From assembly GCA_013376985.1 (NCBI GenBank), contig JACABB010000017.1, positions 21,865 through 85,864 of the forward strand: a stretch of 64,000 bases of DNA, in the 5' to 3' direction. Positions 33,539 through 39,785 of the stretch are shown here, in pieces; position 1 is the first letter of the stretch, and each line of letters opens with the position of its first letter. This stretch comes from Bacteroidales bacterium (GTDB lineage: Bacteria; Bacteroidota; Bacteroidia; Bacteroidales; Tenuifilaceae). The notes below the pieces were generated by a model. It did not search any database. It was not told the DNA's origin and saw only the letters and a list, made by a program, of their open reading frames with translations. The position numbers and the translations under genes are program-made.

Positions 33539-34873
33539 ATGATTTTCTCCAAGCATAATATATTCTCAAAAATAAAGGATTCTGAAAACTTCTTTATTGT
33601 CAACCTACTTACGGGGAATGCTGATATTGTTAACTCTACCGATGCTGAGAAGATAAATAAGATTAGAACTAATCATCCAGATATCGATGATAATTTCCTT
33701 AAAGAACTAACCGAAAAGGGATATTGGGTTGATGAAAAGGAAGAAACAAAGCTATATCAGAGTAAATACCTCGATTTTATAGATAGTCGAGATGATGATG
33801 AAATACAATTATTTTTTGTTCCAAATTACAGCTGCAATTTTGCATGTTCTTACTGCTATCAGGATGAATATGCGCCAACAAAAGGAAATCTAACTAACGA
33901 AATTATTGATTCATTCTTCAAATATATCCAAACCGAATTTGCTGGTAGAAAGAAATACATTACCGTTTTTGGAGGTGAACCTTTACTTAATTCTCCAAAA
34001 CAAAAAGAGCTCATTTCTTACTTTATCGACCAAGCAAACGCCGCCAAACTTGATGTTAGTTTTGTTACAAATGGATATACTTTAAGTGATTATATTGATA
34101 TAATAAAACAGGGTCGTGTTCGCGAGGTTCAAATTACCCTTGATGGTACAGCCAATGTTCACGATTCACGTCGTTTCTTAAAAGGAGGAACTGCCACATT
34201 CGATAGAATTGTAGAAGGTATTGATGCCTGTATTGACAACAAACTAACAGTTAACCTCCGAATGGTGGTTGATAAGGAAAATATTGACAATCTTCCTGAA
34301 TTTGCTCGTTTTGCAATTGACAAAGGTTGGACTAAAAGCCCATATTTTAAAACTCAGATTGGACGTAATTATGAACTCCATCATTGTCAATCAGCACCTA
34401 ATAAACTGTTTAACCGAATTTCGTTATATGAAGAGTTGTATAAGATCATAAATCAACATCCACATATCATTGAATTTTATAAACCTGCTTACTCTATATC
34501 AAAATTTCTTTTTGAGAATGGAAGTTTGCCCGATCCTTTGTTTGATTCCTGCCCAGCTTGTAAAAGCGAATGGGCATTTGACTACACTGGGCAAATCTAC
34601 TCGTGTACTGCTACTGTTGGAAAATCCGATGAATCTTTGGGTACATTCTATCCCGAAGTTTCCAGAAAAGAGGATATGATTAGTGCATGGGAAAATCGTG
34701 ATGTCACTTCCATTTCGGAATGCAATACATGTAACATGCAATTGGCTTGTGGAGGAGGATGTGGTTCTATAGCAAAAAACAGAACGGGTAGTGTTTATTC
34801 ATCGGACTGTAGGCCTATAAAGGAGTTGCTCGAACTTGGATTTGCCTCATATTTTGAAAAGGAGTTTTCATAG
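33539..34873 (+). CDS. radical SAM/SPASM peptide-maturase-like protein
   Basis: 444 residues in the order of peptide maturases. A possible PqqD/RRE-like N-terminal domain (about 1-70: FFIVNLLTGNADIVN ... ELTEKGYWVDE) comes first. The radical SAM core has C99-x3-C103-x2-C106 (CNFACSYC) and GGEP at 145-148. A SPASM domain with C338, C341, C356, C395, C398, C404, C408 and C424 supplies auxiliary Fe-S clusters. SPASM enzymes of this form install thioether, C-C or related links in ribosomal peptides; some instead mature enzymes (anSME) or quinone cofactors. The 32-residue Cys peptide directly upstream is the obvious substrate. The Trx-TrxR gene follows after 57 bases. Confidence 0.88.
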   Translation: MIFSKHNIFSKIKDSENFFIVNLLTGNADIVNSTDAEKINKIRTNHPDIDDNFLKELTEKGYWVDEKEETKLYQSKYLDFIDSRDDDEIQLFFVPNYSCNFACSYCYQDEYAPTKGNLTNEIIDSFFKYIQTEFAGRKKYITVFGGEPLLNSPKQKELISYFIDQANAAKLDVSFVTNGYTLSDYIDIIKQGRVREVQITLDGTANVHDSRRFLKGGTATFDRIVEGIDACIDNKLTVNLRMVVDKENIDNLPEFARFAIDKGWTKSPYFKTQIGRNYELHHCQSAPNKLFNRISLYEELYKIINQHPHIIEFYKPAYSISKFLFENGSLPDPLFDSCPACKSEWAFDYTGQIYSCTATVGKSDESLGTFYPEVSRKEDMISAWENRDVTSISECNTCNMQLACGGGCGSIAKNRTGSVYSSDCRPIKELLELGFASYFEKEFS

Positions 34874-34930
34874 TAATCAACAATTAAAAGTTGAATCAAA
34901 TTATACAAATAAGAAATTAAAACACTATAA

Positions 34931-36199
34931 ATGAAAGAAATATCTTCATCTGAATTTGAAAAGGAAGTATTAGAGGGCGGAAAAGTAGTACTCGATTTTT
35001 ATTCGACTGAGTGCCCACCATGCGAGGCTTTAGCACCTAAATTTGAAAATTTGTCGAACCTTTATGGCAAGGATATTAAGTTTGTAAAAATGTTTCGCCA
35101 GCAGAATAAACCTCTGGCTGAGAAATTAGGAGTAAAATCATCACCTACATTACTGTTTTTCGATAATGGTGTTCAGTTACCTAAAACTTTTTCTGGAGGA
35201 ATTAAGCGAAGCGATATCATCCATCAACTAGATAGTATGTTACCTGCGGAAAGGGTAAGAGAGATTAAAAAACTTATCAAACCATCTGTTTCTGAGTATG
35301 ATGTAATTATTCTCGGTGCAGGACCTGGTGGCCTTACCGCAGGTTTGTATCTCTGCCAATCGAAAGTGAACACTGTACTTGTTGATATTGCACTTCCCGG
35401 TGGTCAGGTGTCAACTACCCACTCGGTGTCCAACTATCCCGGTTTTATTGAGCCTCAACCTGGTTATATGCTTTCGCATAACATGTCGGAGCAAACCAAG
35501 CAATGTGGTACTGTTTATAAAGTGGCAGTTGATGTTACTATGATTGATCTCGAAAAGAAAGAGGTTGTTATTGATGAGTTCGAAACTATAAAAGCCAAAA
35601 AAATAATTATTGCTACAGGCACATCTCCTAATTTAATGGGTGTTCCTGGCGAGAAAGAATTGAAGGGGAAAGGTATTTCCTATTGTGCAACCTGCGATGC
35701 TAAATACTTTGGTGATAAGGAAGTGGTAGTAGTTGGTGGTGGAAATTCAGCCGTGGAGGAAGCAGATTTTATTAGCAAGTTTGCAAGTAAAATTACAATG
35801 GTTCACCAATTCGATGCCTTTACAGCTAACAAACAAGCGCAGGAGAAGCTATTTGCAAATCCTAAGATTAGTACTCTGTTTGAGCACGAGCCAAGATCTT
35901 TTGTTCGCGAAGGGGATAAGATTATAACCGAAGTAGAAAATCTTAAAACCAAAAAGATTTCGAAACTATTTAGCGATGGTGTTTTCGTTTTCATCGGAAT
36001 GAAACCTAATATCGAACTGTTTAAGGATAAACTGGAACTCGATAAGTGGGGCTATATCAAAACAAACGAGGATATGCAAACCAGTATGCCCGGAGTATAT
36101 GCTGTTGGTGATGTTATTAGTAAGAAATACAGGCAGATCACTACAGCCGTTGCCGATGGAACCATTGCTGCCATTGCTATTGCAAAAGAATTAGACTAA
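34931..36199 (+). CDS. thioredoxin-thioredoxin reductase fusion
   Basis: 422 residues: thioredoxin domain (1-105, C28-P-P-C31, cis-Pro in KSSPTLLFF) fused to a low-Mr thioredoxin reductase (122-422). The reductase shows FAD motif GAGPGG (129-134), redox-active C252-A-T-C255, nucleotide loop GGGNSA (269-274) and terminal FAD motif AVGD (391-394). The order is Trx-TrxR, opposite to the mycobacterial TrxR-Trx fusion. The HRRxxFRA motif that binds the NADPH 2'-phosphate reads HQFDAFTA (292-299), so NADH or another donor may be used. It probably reduces the cluster's thioredoxins or substrates in the cytoplasm. Confidence 0.92.
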   Translation: MKEISSSEFEKEVLEGGKVVLDFYSTECPPCEALAPKFENLSNLYGKDIKFVKMFRQQNKPLAEKLGVKSSPTLLFFDNGVQLPKTFSGGIKRSDIIHQLDSMLPAERVREIKKLIKPSVSEYDVIILGAGPGGLTAGLYLCQSKVNTVLVDIALPGGQVSTTHSVSNYPGFIEPQPGYMLSHNMSEQTKQCGTVYKVAVDVTMIDLEKKEVVIDEFETIKAKKIIIATGTSPNLMGVPGEKELKGKGISYCATCDAKYFGDKEVVVVGGGNSAVEEADFISKFASKITMVHQFDAFTANKQAQEKLFANPKISTLFEHEPRSFVREGDKIITEVENLKTKKISKLFSDGVFVFIGMKPNIELFKDKLELDKWGYIKTNEDMQTSMPGVYAVGDVISKKYRQITTAVADGTIAAIAIAKELD

Positions 36200-36489
36200 T
36201 TAACCTAAGTTGCTAGTTACTGGATGCAAATCGCTAGTTTGGTGATTTACAGTATTTAATTCTTTTTGCATTTAATACTAATTTTAAGAGGCGATAAAGG
36301 CTGTAACTAAGAATAGCGAGTTAAACTTTGTGTTTTAGTGCCTTGGTGGCTAAACAAAAGGATGCCGCAAGGCCCCAAAAAATCACTATTACAAATTACA
36401 ACACAATAATAAACTATAACCACGAAAAATTCTACTAATCAGAATATCAGCAACTAAAAACTTGAGTTAATTATATAAACTATAAGATT
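36200..36489. other. 290-base spacer inside the redox cluster
   Basis: No gene seen. It contains short phrases (TTGCTAGTTACTGGATGC near 36210; TTAGTGCCTTGGTGGC near 36333) of the degenerate intergenic type found elsewhere in this window. No clear terminator or TAnnTTTG box was found, so whether DUF302 onward forms a separate transcript is open. Confidence 0.4.
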
Positions 36490-36897
36490 ATGAAGACAAA
36501 ACAAATCATTGTTGAGCAAGTAAGCCCATTTGATGTGCCAACTACTGTTGAAAAACTTATAGTTGCTGCAACTCAAAGGGAATGGCAGAATCCTGCTATT
36601 CATAATCTACAACAATCTTTGGCAAAAGCAGGTAAGGCTGTTAGACCAGTTCAAGTAATAGAAATTTGTAAGCCTGAATACTCTGGTAAAATGCTTGAGA
36701 AAAGCGATGAGCGAATTGTTTCGGTGATGATGCCTTGTCGTATATCAGTTTACGAAAAAGAAGACGGTAAAACCTATGTGGCTCTTATCAATGCTTCAGC
36801 TATGATTCACGATATGCCCCCTACAATTGCTGATGCAATGCTGGGTGCCTCAGACGAAACTTTTGAAATAGTCAAATCGGTCATAGGGTCTTTCTGA
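36490..36897 (+). CDS. DUF302 domain protein
   Basis: 135 residues. The DUF302 core is visible: VEKLIVAATQREWQNPAIHNLQ, then VQVIEICKPEYSGKML and the hallmark VSVMMPCRISVYEKEDGKTYVALINAS, with cysteines C60 and C92 in the two halves. No signal peptide, so cytoplasmic. DUF302 genes occur with sulfur-oxidation, rhodanese and heavy-metal genes in many bacteria, but no activity is established. Its place between the Trx-TrxR fusion and a rhodanese-thioredoxin lipoprotein supports a thiol or persulfide role (inference). Confidence 0.88.
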   Translation: MKTKQIIVEQVSPFDVPTTVEKLIVAATQREWQNPAIHNLQQSLAKAGKAVRPVQVIEICKPEYSGKMLEKSDERIVSVMMPCRISVYEKEDGKTYVALINASAMIHDMPPTIADAMLGASDETFEIVKSVIGSF

Positions 36898-36987
36898 ATG
36901 CACTAATAAAATGCAATTTCTTATTAACTAATACTAATCGCAAATTAATATTAGATAGGAAGATATTATTAACAATTTAAAAACAAT

Positions 36988-37707
36988 ATGATGAGAATGA
37001 ATTTACGAATTACGCTATTAATGCTTAGCCTATTTACTTACGCTTGTTCAAATTCGCAATCAACTTCAACAAAGAGTAATCTAAGTGCTGTTGAATTTCA
37101 GAAGAAAATGCAGGAACTTCCTAACGCTCCTGTTATTGATGTTCGTACACCAGACGAGTTTAGCAATGGGCATTTGCAGAACGCGGTGAACATAAATATT
37201 AATAGCGAAAGTTTTAATCAGGAGGTAAATAAACTTGATAAAAATAAACCAGTATTTGTTTACTGTTTAAGTGGACATAGAAGTGCTCGTGCAGCAAAAA
37301 TTATGCGTGAAACGGGATTCAAAGAGGTATACGAGTTATCTGGCGGAATGATGAAATGGCGTGCTGCTGAGTTACCAGAAACAAAAGATGCTTCAACCTC
37401 TGCACCTGAAATGAGTTCTTCACAGTTCAATGAACTACTAAAAACAGACAAACTAGTACTTGTAGATGTTTATGCCGATTGGTGTGCCCCTTGCAAAAGA
37501 ATGGCTCCATCTATTGATGAAATTAAGAATGAGATGGCTAGTAAAGTTATCGTGATTCGGGTTAACGCAGACCAGAACAAATCGCTTGTAAAGGAACTTA
37601 ATGTTACCGCTTTGCCAACTTTAATGCTTTATAAGAACAAAAAGGTGATATGGACAAATGCAGGATTCCTAACAAAGGAAGAAATAGTATCACATTTTAC
37701 TAACTAG
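36988..37707 (+). CDS. rhodanese-thioredoxin fusion lipoprotein
   Basis: 239 residues, exported and lipid-anchored (lipobox FTYAC, C20). The first domain is a rhodanese (about 30-130; DVRTPDEFSNGHLQNAVNIN; active-site loop C93-L-S-G-H-R-S) and the second a thioredoxin (145-239; W165-C166-A-P-C169; cis-Pro in TALPTLMLY). Rhodanese Cys can hold a persulfide that a thioredoxin reduces, releasing sulfide; placing both in one periplasmic protein suggests thiosulfate or polysulfide handling (inference). Two ATGs at 36988/36991 and one at 36997 are all plausible starts. Confidence 0.92.
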   Translation: MMRMNLRITLLMLSLFTYACSNSQSTSTKSNLSAVEFQKKMQELPNAPVIDVRTPDEFSNGHLQNAVNININSESFNQEVNKLDKNKPVFVYCLSGHRSARAAKIMRETGFKEVYELSGGMMKWRAAELPETKDASTSAPEMSSSQFNELLKTDKLVLVDVYADWCAPCKRMAPSIDEIKNEMASKVIVIRVNADQNKSLVKELNVTALPTLMLYKNKKVIWTNAGFLTKEEIVSHFTN

Positions 37708-37715
37708 TCAAGATT

Positions 37716-37955
37716 ATGAATAATACCTGCGAAACAAATGAGCCATTCGTTGATAGATTAGTCAAAAGATTAAAGAGATCAATCCCTCAAATTATTGGAA
37801 CTATTTTAGGCGGTGCGGCTGGATTTATCTATTATTACAAGGTTGGCTGTTCATCAGGTACATGCCCAATTAAATCGAATCCTTGGTTGATGACACTTTG
37901 GGGTGCAATAATGGGTTATTTATTGGTCGGAATTTCTATTACGAAACGGAAATAA
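37716..37955 (+). CDS. DUF6132 family small membrane protein (second copy)
   Basis: 79 residues, two membrane helices with the same connecting loop as the copy at 31956 (VGCSSGTCPIKSNP against IGCTSGTCAITSSP). It lacks the C-terminal CRTC. The N-terminal Cys in NNTCETNE matches MSETCETN of the first copy. It starts 8 bases after the rhodanese-thioredoxin gene and ends the cluster before a strong terminator. The two copies probably arose by duplication and bracket the operon. Function unknown. Confidence 0.8.
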   Translation: MNNTCETNEPFVDRLVKRLKRSIPQIIGTILGGAAGFIYYYKVGCSSGTCPIKSNPWLMTLWGAIMGYLLVGISITKRK

Positions 37956-37965
37956 ATCAACATTA

Positions 37966-38024
37966 AATATTTGAAGCCAATAGTGGCGCTTAAAAAAGAT
38001 TTACAATTCTGTAAATCTTTTTTT
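37966..38024 (+). repeat. left copy of ~60-bp imperfect direct repeat, contains terminator
   Basis: This stretch aligns at roughly 80% by eye with 44006-44067, sharing AATATTTGA..CCAATAG and GATTTACAATTCTGTA. The similarity is longer than the hairpin it contains. The pair brackets a 6-kb accessory segment. Confidence 0.6.
37992..38023 (+). terminator. intrinsic terminator of the redox cluster
   Basis: A 13-bp perfect stem, AAAAAAGATTTAC (37992-38004) with GTAAATCTTTTTT (38011-38023), a 6-base loop and a T-run. Confidence 0.88.
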
Positions 38025-38114
38025 GTTTTTGTAAAGGCCTACTAAACATTGAGAATCGATTTACGAGTTGCGAAAATTTTAGTTGAAAACCTGTCAAGTT
38101 ATTTTAGGAAGATA

Positions 38115-38350
38115 TAGGGAAATGAGCGATTGTTATAAAGAAATGAACGATTAGGGTAAAGAAATTAGCGATTAGCAATAAGAAAAATGGATTTGTGGGA
38201 AAGAAATGCGTATTGCACAAAAGAAATGTGCATTTGTTGGAAAGAAATGTTGGATTGTTGGAAGGAAATTCGTGTTTTGGGGTAATAAAAACGGATTTTG
38301 CGTATGGAAATCCAATGTTGGGTTGAAGAAATCCACAATTGAGTTGGAGC
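38115..38350. repeat. degenerate tandem repeat, period about 21 bp
   Basis: About eleven units, each beginning GAAAT and often containing (C/G)ATT near position 10 and ending in AAA; most are 20-22 bases. Examples start at 38140, 38161, 38203, 38223 and 38243. Units diverge strongly towards the right end. The period equals seven codons, and one frame stays open for 76 codons (38206-38436) as Lys-rich heptads, which I regard as a by-product. It lies just upstream of the CarboxypepD-type gene. The rest of the spacer from 37956 to 38474 holds the terminator described separately and nothing else recognised. Confidence 0.6.
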
Positions 38351-38474
38351 AGGTTGATGTGGTTGGTAGGATAAAGAGGATTTTAGGCATGAAATTTGAA
38401 TATTCCATAAGAAATCCAGTATTAAGGATAGTTTAGCCTTTATTATTTAATATTAACTCTCAAATTTTATTAAG

Positions 38475-39413
38475 ATGAATTCAAATCAGGAAGACAAGTT
38501 TAGTATGTACTATGGGGTTCGGAATACTTGCGAAGGGCATAGGCGGTCATGGGCAAACAATGCCGTATTCGCAGCAACGTACAACCTTTGGGTTGCAAAA
38601 CTCCCCTTGATTGAAGCCAATAGGGATGCTCAAACCCTAGAGACAACAGGTATTACAACCGACAAAACAGCCAAACGTGCTGCGATGGTTGAAAAAGCAT
38701 CGTTTTTAGAAAACAGGCTACAATCGTATGCCAACGTAACAACCAATCATGAGCTCTTAGAAAGCATTCAGTATTCGGCTTCGGATTTTAAAAAAGCACG
38801 TGATATTGATGTTGTGGGTATCTGTAATATTATACTTGCCAAAGCCACCGCCAATGCTGAAGCCATTGTAACCTATGGCGTTACTGCTGAAATGATTACC
38901 GCACTGCAAGATGCTATTGCTGCATACTCGGCAATGCTTGCCAAGCCAAAGACGGCTAAATCGCAAACAAAAACGGCTACTGAAAACCTAACAAAGCTTT
39001 TTAAAGAGGCTGATGAGCTTCTGGTTAAGCGTTTGGATTTGGATATTGAGCTGTTTAAAACATCAATGCCTGACTTTTATAGCCAGTACAAAACGGCACG
39101 CATTGTAGTTTCGACAGGTGGTGGTGCAACCTCGGTGCTGGGAAGTGTAACCGATGCTGCAAGCGGTGAACCTTTGAAAGGGGTTACTTTTACCTTTGTA
39201 GCCGAAAGCAATGGCACGATGAAAGTTGGTGCTGCTGAAGCCTCAAAACCTGTTGTAAAGAAGAGTGCCGATAAAGGCAAATTCCGTACCTCACTGCCCG
39301 AAAGCTCATACCGTGTAACGGTTGAAAAGATAGGTTTCAAGAAAAAGGAGGTTGTTATAACCGTTGCAAACGGTGAATCGACGAATCTGAATATTGAACT
39401 TGATAGGAACTAG
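38475..39413 (+). CDS. carboxypeptidase-regulatory-like domain protein, no signal peptide
   Basis: 312 residues. Residues 1-205 are helical, alanine-rich and of unknown type. A short STGGGATS linker follows, then a CarboxypepD_reg-like beta-sandwich (about 212-312; VLGSVTDAASGEPLKGVTFTF ... SYRVTVEKIGFKKKEVVITV). Such domains usually sit in exported proteins, but no signal peptide or lipobox is present and the start MNSNQEDKFS is hydrophilic. The gene is visibly less AT-rich than its surroundings (many GCT/GCC/GGT codons). It is flanked by the 21-bp repeat on the left and hairpin repeats on the right; a mobile or recombining origin is possible. Confidence 0.75.
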   Translation: MNSNQEDKFSMYYGVRNTCEGHRRSWANNAVFAATYNLWVAKLPLIEANRDAQTLETTGITTDKTAKRAAMVEKASFLENRLQSYANVTTNHELLESIQYSASDFKKARDIDVVGICNIILAKATANAEAIVTYGVTAEMITALQDAIAAYSAMLAKPKTAKSQTKTATENLTKLFKEADELLVKRLDLDIELFKTSMPDFYSQYKTARIVVSTGGGATSVLGSVTDAASGEPLKGVTFTFVAESNGTMKVGAAEASKPVVKKSADKGKFRTSLPESSYRVTVEKIGFKKKEVVITVANGESTNLNIELDRN

Positions 39414-39421
39414 GCTAAAAA

Positions 39422-39528
39422 CCTCAATTCCCTTGAAAAAATGGGGCTTAATGGATTTTTGTAAGGGGAAGGTAAAACCCCCAACCCCCTTGAAAAAAGG
39501 GGGCTTAACAGATTTTTGTAAAAGGAAT
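39422..39528. repeat. two ~50-bp direct repeat units
   Basis: Units at 39422-39470 and 39478-39528 share CCCTTGAAAAAA, GGGGCTTAA and GATTTTTGTAA. Each can form a CCCCTT/AAGGGG hairpin around GAAAA. The form resembles a common intergenic repeat of Bacteroidota. Confidence 0.6.
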
Positions 39529-39577
39529 GAGATTTACTGTTAAGTTGTTTCGGTTTATTTTTTTAGGGCATTACCTA

Positions 39578-39625
39578 TAATATATAGAAAGGACGAGGCT
39601 AGAGTCTCGTCCTTTCTATATATTA
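39578..39625. repeat. 20-bp perfect inverted repeat with 8-base loop
   Basis: The arms 39578-39597 and 39606-39625 are exact complements (core AGAAAGGACGAG / CTCGTCCTTTCT). TTACCT occurs directly before (39571-39576) and overlaps the right end (39623-39628). There is no long T-run. Confidence 0.8.
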
Positions 39626-39785
39626 CCTACCTTTTGCAGGAGCAGCCTGCTATTAATAAACCGATATAGGTACGTTCTGCTAACTAGTTCCGAACCGAAT
39701 GATTTTTGTTTTACTTACAGCCTCTGGCGAGCGGGGGGATCACTGAACGCTAAATTGTATGGTATGTTTTTTTATTTATTTATTA

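Larger units (their letters stand above)
39414..39785. other. 372-base spacer with direct repeats and a 20-bp hairpin
   Basis: No gene. It holds two hairpin-forming direct repeat units (39422-39470, 39478-39528) and a 20-bp perfect inverted repeat (39578-39625), described separately. A C-rich/G-rich stretch (39720-39745) is unexplained. Confidence 0.6.

Noticed and set aside
38115-38350. Possible CRISPR array
   Set aside because: Units are 20-22 bp, contiguous and degenerate; no conserved repeat with unique spacers and no cas genes nearby.
38206-38436. 76-codon open frame over the 21-bp repeat
   Set aside because: It is open because the period is a multiple of three; composition is repeat-driven and no start or domain signal supports it.
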